DNA from: DASTQL01 sp035462845
GTDB lineage: Bacteria; Actinomycetota; Actinomycetes; Jiangellales; Jiangellaceae
DNA length: 8,912 nucleotides
NCBI GenBank assembly: GCA_035462845.1
Contig: DATHTV010000245.1
Span: 1 to 8,912, forward strand
Direction: 5' to 3'
Shown here: positions 1-5,125 of the stretch, piece after piece
How positions within the stretch are numbered: position 1 is the stretch's first letter
Layout of the letters: the number at the start of each line of letters is the position of its first letter
Program-made: the position numbers and the translations under genes
Notes under the pieces: model-generated
The model's input: the letters and a program-made list of their open reading frames with translations, nothing else
What the model was told of the DNA's origin: nothing
The model's database searches: none

Positions 1-815
1 GCACGGGCCACCGCACGCTTGCGCCGGCTCTCGGTGACTGCCGCCTCGCGCGACACGGACAGGGCCACGGCCATCAGCACGGTCGCGTGCCAGGTGCGGA
101 AGTCCTTCGCCGTCACCTCCGCACCGAAGAGCTCACGCAGGTGCTCGTTGACGTCGTCACTGCGAACGTCACGCCACTCCCGGCCCACCTTGTACGCGAG
201 GAGCTCGGGTGACGGGTCACGGCGCCGCTTCAGGCCCGCCACGACCGCCCGCACGTCGTCGTCGACGATCGACTGCTCCCGCTGCTTGCCGCTCTTGGCC
301 GGGTAGTCGAAGACAACGGCCTTACGGGTCACGGTGACGTGGTCCCGGCGGATCGTGGCCAGCCCGTAGGAGCCGTGGTCCTCGGCGTACTGCTCGCCGC
401 CGACCCGGAAGAAGCCGAGGTCGAGCAGCGCGAAGGCTGCGGCGAGGACCCGCTCGCGCGAGTAGCCCGTGCCGGCCAGGCGTTCGCGGACCACCTCCCG
501 TACCGCAGCGAGCCGCTCGGCGAAGTCGAGCACCCGGTCGTGCTTCGCCGCGTCGCGCTGAGCACGCCACGCGTCGTGATACCGGTACTGGCGACGCCCC
601 GCCACGTCCGTGCCGGTGGCCTGGATGTGCCCGTTGGCGTACGGGCAGATCCAGACGTCCGTCCACGCGGGCGGCAGCACCAGCCCCCGGATGCGCTCGA
701 GTACCTCGGCGTCGTCGACCGGGGTGCCGTCGCCCCACGCGTAGGAGAACCCCCGCCCCCGGCGCCGGCGCTGGATCCCGGGGCCGGCGCAGTCGACCCG
801 GCGCAGTCTCGGCAC
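1..815 (-). CDS. DNA topoisomerase IB (5' part; 3' end off left edge)
   Basis: Type IB topoisomerase of the bacterial/poxvirus-like family, which relaxes supercoils by transient single-strand nicking through a 3'-phosphotyrosine. 271 codons are visible. The N-terminal part has a basic stretch (residues 16-21) then PPAWTDVWIC (49-57) and GRRQYRYHDAWR (73-84), family hallmarks. The catalytic region shows FFRVGGEQYAE (135-145; R137 matches the first catalytic Arg), PAKSGKQ (172-178; catalytic Lys region) and KDFRTWH (237-243; R240 matches the second catalytic Arg). The catalytic His/Tyr segment should follow but lies beyond the left edge, so the gene is cut by the window, not visibly broken. The GTG start at 813-815 gives the usual start P-R-L-R-R and has AGGA 8 nt upstream (824-827). 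An in-frame GTG 12 codons further upstream is possible but would exceed the family N-terminus. It is transcribed away from the tRNA pair. Confidence 0.93.
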   Translation of the reverse strand, partial: MPRLRRVDCAGPGIQRRRRGRGFSYAWGDGTPVDDAEVLERIRGLVLPPAWTDVWICPYANGHIQATGTDVAGRRQYRYHDAWRAQRDAAKHDRVLDFAERLAAVREVVRERLAGTGYSRERVLAAAFALLDLGFFRVGGEQYAEDHGSYGLATIRRDHVTVTRKAVVFDYPAKSGKQREQSIVDDDVRAVVAGLKRRRDPSPELLAYKVGREWRDVRSDDVNEHLRELFGAEVTAKDFRTWHATVLMAVALSVSREAAVTESRRKRAVAR

Positions 816-895
816 GGGCCGTGTCCTACCCCGCCGGGTGCCCGGTCTCACCTCCGGCGGGTGCCGGCCCGTGCGGGACCTCGCCCCGATCCTGG

Positions 896-901
896 TAATC
901 T
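896..901 (+). promoter_or_regulatory. possible -10 box for tRNA-Asn
   Basis: TAATCT lies 32 nt before the tRNA-Asn 5' end and is one of the few AT-rich spots in this gap. It matches TANNNT and would place transcription start near 908, leaving a leader that RNase P could remove. No convincing -35 is seen at 17-18 bp spacing, so the call rests on the -10 alone. Confidence 0.3.
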
Positions 902-913
902 CTCCGCTCGTGT

Positions 914-929
914 CCGGCCCCAGGGCCGG
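914..929. repeat. 7-bp GC inverted repeat in tRNA-Asn leader
   Basis: CCGGCCC (914-920) and GGGCCGG (923-929) are perfect complements separated by CA. The repeat ends 4 nt before tRNA-Asn. In RNA a 6-bp stem with a 4-nt loop would form. It could help 5' maturation or be a chance GC palindrome; there is no T-tract to make it a terminator in either direction. Confidence 0.4.
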
Positions 930-933
930 CCCT

Positions 934-1009
934 TCCCGCGTAGCTCAATTGGCAGAGCGTTCGGCTGTTAACCGATAGGTTGCTGGTTCGAGTCCAGCCG
1001 CGGGAGCCA
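934..1009 (+). tRNA. tRNA-Asn (anticodon GTT)
   Basis: Complete cloverleaf. Acceptor TCCCGCG (934-940) pairs with CGCGGGA (999-1005); D-stem is 943-946/955-958; anticodon loop CTGTTAA (965-971) has GTT at 967-969. T-stem GCTGG/CCAGC (982-986/994-998) encloses TTCGAGT, followed by discriminator G1006 and encoded CCA at 1007-1009. The outermost anticodon-stem pair (960/976) is a T-T mismatch. U36-A37 in the loop is the context for t6A37 modification. A caller that omits CCA would end it at 1006. Confidence 0.97.
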
Positions 1010-1013
1010 GCCT

Positions 1014-1042
1014 CGAAGCCCCCGGCTCTCCCGGGGGCTTCG
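1014..1042 (+). terminator. perfect 12-bp hairpin between the two tRNAs
   Basis: CGAAGCCCCCGG (1014-1025), loop CTCTC (1026-1030), CCGGGGGCTTCG (1031-1042). The stem has no mismatch and starts 5 nt after the tRNA-Asn CCA. No T-tract follows (next bases TGCGTC), so it would be an actinobacterial U-less terminator, or a processing or 3'-stability element in a two-tRNA transcript. The next tRNA begins only 6 nt after the stem. Confidence 0.6.
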
Positions 1043-1048
1043 TGCGTC

Positions 1049-1125
1049 GGGGCGGTAGCTCAGCCGGTTAGAGCAGGGGACTCATAATCCCTGGGTCGTG
1101 GGTTCGAGTCCCACCCGCCCCACCA
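1049..1125 (+). tRNA. tRNA with CAT anticodon (tRNA-Met elongator, or Ile2)
   Basis: Acceptor GGGGCGG (1049-1055) pairs with CCGCCCC (1115-1121). D-stem is 1058-1061/1071-1074. Anticodon stem 1076-1080/1088-1092 has one G-U pair; loop CTCATAA has CAT at 1083-1085. T-stem GTGGG/CCCAC (1098-1102/1110-1114) encloses TTCGAGT; discriminator A1122 and encoded CCA 1123-1125. The paired first acceptor bases exclude initiator tRNA. A CAT anticodon may be elongator Met, or Ile2 if C34 becomes lysidine; DNA sequence alone does not settle which, and Met is only the default call. The antisense strand here produces a spurious protein reading. Confidence 0.93.
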
Positions 1126-1239
1126 ATCTGACCTGGCACGACGCGGAAGATCCTTGGGCGTGCCCGCGTCCCGGACTCTCGCCAGCGGGGCGCCCTGTCC
1201 GACGGTGATTCCGCAGAGCACACGCCACCCCGCAGGAGT

Positions 1240-1245
1240 CAGACT
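1240..1245 (+). promoter_or_regulatory. candidate -10 box upstream of trmO
   Basis: CAGACT, 7 nt before the GTG at 1253, resembles the -ANNNT element seen just ahead of three other rightward starts here. It would start transcription at or next to the start codon (leaderless mRNA). The alternative is Shine-Dalgarno initiation from AGGAG (1234-1238), but at 14-17 nt that is too distant to be good. Confidence 0.35.
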
Positions 1246-1255
1246 CGGTACCGTG

Positions 1256-1672
1256 ATGCCGGACGAGACCATCGAGGTCCACCCCATCGGGCGAGTGGAG
1301 TCCCCGCTCATCGATCCGGGCAGTGCCCCCAAGCAGGGGGACGAGGGCGCACCGGACGCATGGCTGGTCTTCGACCCCACGGTGCGCGAGGGCTTGCGCG
1401 GCCTCGGAGTCGGCGCCGAGGTCCTGCTCCTGACCTGGCTCGACCGGGCGCGCCGCGACGTGCTGGTCGTGCACCCTCGTGGGGATCCGGGCCGGCCGGA
1501 GACCGGCGTCTTCACCACCCGGTCCCCGGACCGGCCGAACCCGATCGGCCTGCATCGCGTGACGATCAAGGCCGTCGACGGTCTGAGGCTGCAGGTCGGT
1601 GGGCTGGAGGCAGTGGACGCCACCCCGATCGTGGACGTCAAGCCGGTGCTCGGCCCGGTGACGGACCGCTGA
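1256..1672 (+). CDS. trmO: tRNA (t6A37)-N6-methyltransferase TrmO
   Basis: TrmO/TsaA (UPF0066, SPOUT-like beta-barrel SAM enzyme) family; the E. coli enzyme uses SAM to convert t6A37 to m6t6A37 in tRNA-Thr. The 138-residue product opens with IEVHPIGRVESP (about 6-17) and carries the family signature TGVFTTRSPDRPNPIGLHRV (83-102) and GLEAVDATPIVDVKP (116-130). It is the catalytic domain only, without the C-terminal extension of the ~235-aa E. coli protein, as is common in other bacteria. ATG 1256 is chosen because IEVxPIG should be near the N-terminus; the in-frame GTG at 1253 is equally plausible and better placed relative to CAGACT. It lies 130 bp after two tRNAs whose U36-A37 context marks them as t6A tRNAs. 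Convergent with the monooxygenase gene, 34 bp apart. Confidence 0.9.
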   Translation: MPDETIEVHPIGRVESPLIDPGSAPKQGDEGAPDAWLVFDPTVREGLRGLGVGAEVLLLTWLDRARRDVLVVHPRGDPGRPETGVFTTRSPDRPNPIGLHRVTIKAVDGLRLQVGGLEAVDATPIVDVKPVLGPVTDR

Positions 1673-1706
1673 CCGCGGTGCCTCCCGGGCACGATGAGGT
1701 CCCGCG

Positions 1707-2813
1707 TCACGGCTCGCCGAGCAGCGCATGGTAGTTGCTGCGGAAGATCCGCTGCCCCCCGATCCGGAGCGCCGCATCACGGACCACGGTGGGTAGGCCG
1801 CGCGTGCGATCGCGTCGATGGGTCTGGGTCTGGACGAACCTCACGCGGGATCGGCGCCGGGCCTCGTAGTCGTGGAGCGGTCGGCCGGCGGCCACCGTCT
1901 GGGCCAGGACGAGGGCGTCCTCCAGAGCCATCCCGACACCCTGCGCCATGTTGGGCGACATCGCGTGGGCAGCGTCGCCGACCAGCACGACGCGGCCAGT
2001 CACCCACGGCTCCTGGGTGACCTCCTGGATCGCGGAGAAGTGGGGCGAGTTCCCGGCGGCGAGGAGCTCGTCCACGATGGTGGGGACCGGCTCGGCGAAG
2101 TCACGGTAGAGCTCGCCCAGCGTGACCGGATCGCCGGCGGTTGGGTCGACCGCAGCAGGGGATGTGACGTCGGCGTAGCAGTAGATGCGGCCGCGACCCA
2201 GCGGGATCATGAGAAAGGCCGTCGTGCGGCCGAGATGCACCGTCCACGCCGAGGTCTGCCCGATGTCGTCGGCGAGGAAGCGCCAGCTGGCCTGTGCCAG
2301 GGGCCGCGGGGGGGCGCCCCCGAAGACGACGGTACGGACACAGGAGCGGACGCCGTCCGCACCCACCACGAGGTCGTAGTCGCTGCTCGAACCGTCGTCG
2401 AAGACCACATGGACCCGTGGCCCCTCTTCCTCGAGAGCGGTCACGGTCGTGCCCCGACGGACGGGAATCCCCTCGCGCAGCAGCTCATGCAGGCCCCTGT
2501 GTTCGATGGCCGCGCATGGCCCGGTCGCGCCCCAGACGGCGTGCAGGTCCACCTCCACCAGCACGCGACCGCGGTGATCAAGGAACCGCTGCTGTGTGAT
2601 GGGGCAGGCACGGTCGAGGAAGCTGCTCCCGAGCCCGAGGGCACCCAGAGCCCGGACCGCGTTGGCCGGCAGGTAGACCCCGGCACCCGGATGCCGCCAG
2701 GAGTCGGAGCGTTCGACCACGTCGGTCTGGATGCCCTGGCCGAGCAGCGCCCGGGCGGTGGCCAGGCCCGCGATCCCCGCGCCCACCACCAGCACCCGCC
2801 GCGGATCGCTCAC
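1707..2813 (-). CDS. FAD-dependent class A monooxygenase
   Basis: A 368-residue single-component flavoprotein hydroxylase (PHBH/UbiH-like fold, FAD_binding_3). Such enzymes use NAD(P)H and O2 to hydroxylate or epoxidise aromatic or polyketide-like substrates. Visible motifs: Rossmann GAGIAG (11-16) and acidic E34 ending the second strand; DG motif GADGVRS (151-157); GD motif GDAAH (279-283) followed by PNMAQGVGMALEDA (287-300), which contacts FAD. Length is normal and there is no C-terminal thioredoxin-like domain as in larger phenol hydroxylases. The GTG start (2811-2813) overlaps the upstream hydrolase stop in a GTGA, so translation is probably coupled and both proteins come from one mRNA. 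Upstream Shine-Dalgarno is weak, consistent with coupling. The substrate is unknown; the family includes salicylate hydroxylases, polyketide oxygenases and tetracycline- or rifamycin-inactivating enzymes. Confidence 0.92.
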   Translation of the reverse strand: MSDPRRVLVVGAGIAGLATARALLGQGIQTDVVERSDSWRHPGAGVYLPANAVRALGALGLGSSFLDRACPITQQRFLDHRGRVLVEVDLHAVWGATGPCAAIEHRGLHELLREGIPVRRGTTVTALEEEGPRVHVVFDDGSSSDYDLVVGADGVRSCVRTVVFGGAPPRPLAQASWRFLADDIGQTSAWTVHLGRTTAFLMIPLGRGRIYCYADVTSPAAVDPTAGDPVTLGELYRDFAEPVPTIVDELLAAGNSPHFSAIQEVTQEPWVTGRVVLVGDAAHAMSPNMAQGVGMALEDALVLAQTVAAGRPLHDYEARRRSRVRFVQTQTHRRDRTRGLPTVVRDAALRIGGQRIFRSNYHALLGEP

Positions 2814-3766
2814 GTCACAGCTCGGTACCCGCGAGTCGGAAGGGACCGAGCGAAGTCCTCGATCAACGCCGCCACGCGTTCCGGGTTGCCGAGCTGTGGC
2901 ACGTGGCCGGCGGGCAGCACCTCGAGGCGGGCGTCGGGTATCAGGCCCGCTGCGGCCCGCGCGGCACCCACCGACATCACCGGGTCGTGGTCGCCCCAGA
3001 TCATCAGGGTGGGAACGGCCAGTCTGCGCAGGTCTTCGGGGCGGAGACGAGCCGCGGGTCTTGTACCGAACGGCGACAGGAGTGCCTGGAACTCGGCCAC
3101 GTTGGCTCGGGCGGCGACCGGGTCGTGCGCCGCGTCGATGAGCGAGTCGAGCAGGCCGGGGTGCCTCAGGATCGTGTCGCCCTCACCCACCGACGCCATC
3201 AGGCGGAGCAGCATCGCTCGCCCCGGCTTCGCGGTACGGGCGAGGACGTTCCCCAGCACCGGCGTCGCCATGAGTCGGATGCCCCGAGGGATGCGGGCGC
3301 CGGGCAGCACCGGGACCGCCCCGAGCAGGACCAGACCGCGCACGCGCTCGGGACGGCCCAGCGCGTACCAGACCGCCCAGGTCCCGCCCCCCGAGGCGCC
3401 GGCGAGGACGGCCGACTCCAGGTGCAGCTCGTCGAGGATGCGGTCGACAGACTGCATCGCACGGGTCCGAAAGCCGTGACGACGGCCGTCACCGGGATCG
3501 CTGAGCCCGCGCCCCGGTCGGTCGACGAGGTAGGAACGCACTCCGGTCATGTGCCCCAGCAGCATCAGGTGCGAAAGCGACGACGTGTTGTCGCCGTGCA
3601 GATGAACGACCGGTGGGCCGTCACCGGACTCGGTCACATGGATACGGCGCGATGGCCTCCCGATGAACCGCCCCTCGACACCGGCCGCGCTGAGCATCCG
3701 CTCGTACCCTTCGCGGACCGGGGCCGGGTGCTCCGGTGCGTACGGCCTGCGCTGCTGTGTCGACAT
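2810..3766 (-). CDS. alpha/beta-fold hydrolase
   Basis: A 318-residue alpha/beta hydrolase, presumably cytoplasmic since no signal peptide is seen. The oxyanion strand is VVHLHGDN (53-60); DRPGRGLSD (82-90) is the typical loop after strand beta-4. Nucleophile elbow GASGG (123-127) gives S125. The acid is probably D261 in WGDHDPV, and the base H288 in AGHVPQLGNPE. A helical cap lies between roughly 155 and 235. ATG 3764-3766 is chosen because the longer reading frame (to 3859) would run across the palindromic operator and lacks family similarity; GGCGGGAACG precedes this ATG. First gene of a leftward two-gene unit with the monooxygenase (4-nt overlap), divergent from the HxlR regulator. By family it may hydrolyse an ester, lactone or C-C bond made or exposed by the oxygenase; haloperoxidase-like activity cannot be excluded. 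Confidence 0.9.
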   Translation of the reverse strand: MSTQQRRPYAPEHPAPVREGYERMLSAAGVEGRFIGRPSRRIHVTESGDGPPVVHLHGDNTSSLSHLMLLGHMTGVRSYLVDRPGRGLSDPGDGRRHGFRTRAMQSVDRILDELHLESAVLAGASGGGTWAVWYALGRPERVRGLVLLGAVPVLPGARIPRGIRLMATPVLGNVLARTAKPGRAMLLRLMASVGEGDTILRHPGLLDSLIDAAHDPVAARANVAEFQALLSPFGTRPAARLRPEDLRRLAVPTLMIWGDHDPVMSVGAARAAAGLIPDARLEVLPAGHVPQLGNPERVAALIEDFARSLPTRGYRAVT

Positions 3767-3825
3767 CGTTCCCGCCAGTTGATGCTGTGCTCGACACGAT
3801 CCGCCGGGGCCGGCGACGACGGCCA

Positions 3826-3840
3826 GTTCGAACTTCGAAC
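3826..3840. promoter_or_regulatory. palindromic candidate operator for the HxlR regulator
   Basis: GTTCGAA-C-TTCGAAC is a perfect inverted repeat of 7-bp arms around one base; equally, it is two self-complementary TTCGAA blocks 7 bp apart. It is AT-richer than its surroundings. It lies in the 110-bp gap between divergent starts, 60 bp from the hydrolase ATG and 36 bp from the regulator GTG. Dimeric winged-helix regulators such as HxlR proteins typically bind such repeats next to their own gene. Binding is inferred. Confidence 0.6.
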
Positions 3841-3864
3841 CGCGCGGATGCCGCGCCACGGTGG

Positions 3865-3870
3865 GACACT
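3865..3870 (+). promoter_or_regulatory. candidate -10 box for the HxlR gene
   Basis: GACACT sits exactly 6 nt before the GTG at 3877, the spacing for a transcript starting at the start codon. Only the A and final T of TANNNT match, and no -35 is evident. The palindrome would then lie at about -51 to -37, where a bound dimer could affect RNA polymerase. Confidence 0.3.
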
Positions 3871-3876
3871 TCGCGC

Positions 3877-4575
3877 GTGGGCTCGAGCGAGCTCCCGGGA
3901 TACTGCTCGTTCACCAAGGCCATCGAGCACCTCGGTGACCGGTGGAGTCTGCTCATCGTGCGCGAGCTGGGGACGTTCGGGCCGCAGGGGTTCAACGACC
4001 TCGTCATCGCACTGCCCGGCCGGATCTCGCGTTCGGTGCTTGCCGACCGGCTGCGCCGGCTGGAGACGCTGGGGCTGGTCTCACGCCGCGAGGGCAACGA
4101 CTCGCACCCGGCGTACCGTCTGACCGCGGTCGGGCAGGGCCTGATGGCGACGCTCGGCTCGCTGCGCGACTGGGCTGACACGTGGCTCCCGGACGACCCC
4201 GCCATGCTGGAGCGGGACCCTGACATCGTGCTCGGTTGGCTGGCACAGCGGGCGAACCCCGACCACCTGCCCGTGCGCCCCGTCGTCCTGGAGCTGAGGC
4301 TGCACCACCGGTACGACCGGCGCTACTGGCTCGTGCTCCAGCGCGGTGTCGAGGCGTACGGGTGTCTCACGGACCCTCTGCTGGACGCGAGTCGCTACGT
4401 CTACCTCGAGGTATCGATGCCCGCCGTCCTGGCGCTCGCCAAGGGCAGGTGCGACTGGTCGGAGAGCGTCGAGGACGGCTCAGTCACGGCCGCTGGCGAC
4501 CCCGCACTGCTCGGCCTGGTGGCCACGTGGTTCCGGCCCGCGTCCGACCACGTGCACCCGTCGCCGGCACGGTGA
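3877..4575 (+). CDS. HxlR-family transcriptional regulator with C-terminal domain
   Basis: A 232-residue DNA-binding regulator. Residues about 9-105 form an HxlR winged helix: CSFTKAIEHLGDRWSLLIVRE (10-30, with the GDRWSLLIVREL core), FNDLVIALPGRISRSVLADRL (39-59, recognition helix region) and LRRLETLGLVSRR (59-71), then the wing with HPAYRLTAVGQGL. Most HxlR proteins are about 110-150 aa; this one continues with ~115 residues (about 118-232), including LELRLHHRYDRRYWLVL and AVLALAKGRCDW, resembling the SCP2-like domain found in some two-domain HxlR regulators and likely a ligand or dimer domain. GTG 3877 is chosen since GYCSFTKAI is the usual N-terminus. The divergent position suggests it controls the hydrolase-monooxygenase pair, probably as a ligand-released repressor. 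Cys10 is near where redox-sensing HxlR proteins carry a Cys, but the evidence for redox control is thin. Confidence 0.9.
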   Translation: MGSSELPGYCSFTKAIEHLGDRWSLLIVRELGTFGPQGFNDLVIALPGRISRSVLADRLRRLETLGLVSRREGNDSHPAYRLTAVGQGLMATLGSLRDWADTWLPDDPAMLERDPDIVLGWLAQRANPDHLPVRPVVLELRLHHRYDRRYWLVLQRGVEAYGCLTDPLLDASRYVYLEVSMPAVLALAKGRCDWSESVEDGSVTAAGDPALLGLVATWFRPASDHVHPSPAR

Positions 4576-4639
4576 TCCTCGAGGACAGTCGTGCGTGTCA
4601 ACTGGAGCAGGCCTCACCAGCTGTGCGCACGTGTGCCGC

Positions 4640-5017
4640 TCAGGCCTTCGGCTCGTGCCGCCGTACGCGGCGCGCGTTCATGCGCAGCTGGGTGACTCGG
4701 GTGACGCCGGCCACCCCCACCAACAGCCCGCCCGCGACGGCGGCGATGAACAACGCCATGCCCAGCGGGAGGGTGCCAGTGAAGCCCAGGTAGTGGACCT
4801 CGACGCTGGTCGGATTCTGCAGGATGAAGACGATCAGCATCGTCAGCAGGAGCAGCGCGGCGGCCGTCGCGACCCAGGCGGCACCGGCTCGGGTGAGCCG
4901 TGGCTTCCTGGCCGGGGGCATAGCGGTCGTGGGCTCAGCCGGGGGCGTTGCGGTCGTGGGCTGAGCCGGGGGCTCCTGCTCGGTCGGTGCCGGTGGTGCC
5001 GTCGGGTCCGTGCTCAT
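4640..5017 (-). CDS. LapA/DUF1049 domain membrane protein
   Basis: A 125-residue protein of the LapA (DUF1049) family, small two-helix inner-membrane proteins; in Gram-negatives LapA acts in LPS assembly, but the actinobacterial role is unknown. Residues 1-45 are a Pro/Thr/Ala-rich, presumably cytoplasmic tail with basic residues (38-43) before TM1 (about 46-67, ending in the family QNP). A short linker SVEVHYLGFTGTLPLG joins TM2 (about 85-105); a basic C-terminus (RMNARRVRRHEPK) suggests both termini are inside. ATG 5015-5017 is chosen because AGGAGG lies 8 nt upstream (5026-5031), the best Shine-Dalgarno in the window; an in-frame GTG at 5024-5026 overlaps that site and is unlikely. The tail contains a tandem repeat. 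Stands alone, convergent with the HxlR gene and divergent from the acetyltransferase gene. Confidence 0.88.
   Translation of the reverse strand: MSTDPTAPPAPTEQEPPAQPTTATPPAEPTTAMPPARKPRLTRAGAAWVATAAALLLLTMLIVFILQNPTSVEVHYLGFTGTLPLGMALFIAAVAGGLLVGVAGVTRVTQLRMNARRVRRHEPKA
4923..4973. repeat. 27-bp tandem repeat inside the LapA-like gene
   Basis: Two 24-bp copies (4923-4946 and 4950-4973) begin GCGGTCGTGGGCT and end AGCCGGGGGC, differing at one base (C4936 vs G4963). The period is 27 bp, nine codons, so the frame is kept. In the protein this gives successive A-x-P-T-T-A-x-P-P units (about residues 18-35) in the flexible N-terminal tail. Probably a recent in-frame duplication; copy number may vary between strains. 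Confidence 0.8.
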
Positions 5018-5111
5018 GGCGTCCACCTCCTGTGACGGCTCCAGCGTGCGTGGTCCACGCCCTTGCCGCCAGGGCCGGAGGTCATGGGACGTGGCGGACG
5101 CCCTGGCTGCC

Positions 5112-5117
5112 TAGGAT
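5112..5117 (+). promoter_or_regulatory. candidate -10 box for the GNAT gene
   Basis: TAGGAT fully matches the actinobacterial TANNNT -10 and ends 8 nt before the GTG at 5126, fitting a leaderless or nearly leaderless mRNA. It also argues for GTG 5126 over upstream starts, since those would lie before the transcription start. The -35 is not recognisable. Confidence 0.5.
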
Positions 5118-5125
5118 GCGGCTCC

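Noticed and set aside
934..1125. tRNA pair as an attachment site for an integrated element
   Set aside because: No integrase, no duplicated tRNA 3' end elsewhere in the window, and flanking genes are ordinary chromosomal ones.
1126..1255. Search for a leader RNA, riboswitch or small gene between the CAT tRNA and trmO
   Set aside because: Only very short GC inverted repeats and no convincing start-plus-ribosome-binding-site combination; nothing beyond the candidate -10 box is supported.
1678..1692. GTGCC-TCCCG-GGCAC inverted repeat between convergent trmO and the monooxygenase gene
   Set aside because: Five-base-pair stem without a T-tract; too weak to call as a terminator.
1060..1780. Leftward open frames over the CAT tRNA and trmO, ending in peptides such as GGWDSNPRPRDYESPAL and VGLEPTTQGL
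   Set aside because: These are the well-known spurious translations of a tRNA gene's antisense strand; they also overlap trmO in full and show no family of their own.
1818..3479. 553-codon rightward open frame
   Set aside because: Lies antisense to the monooxygenase and hydrolase genes, whose motifs are complete; its composition (Gly/Arg/His-rich, no domain) is that of a high-GC shadow frame.
3767..3859. N-terminal extension of the hydrolase to a start at 3859
   Set aside because: It would place coding sequence over the palindrome and promoter region and adds residues unlike the family; ATG 3766 is a better start.
4576..4585. TCCTCGAGGA palindrome directly after the HxlR stop codon
   Set aside because: A 10-bp palindrome with no loop and no T-tract; expected often enough by chance, and no regulatory partner is apparent.
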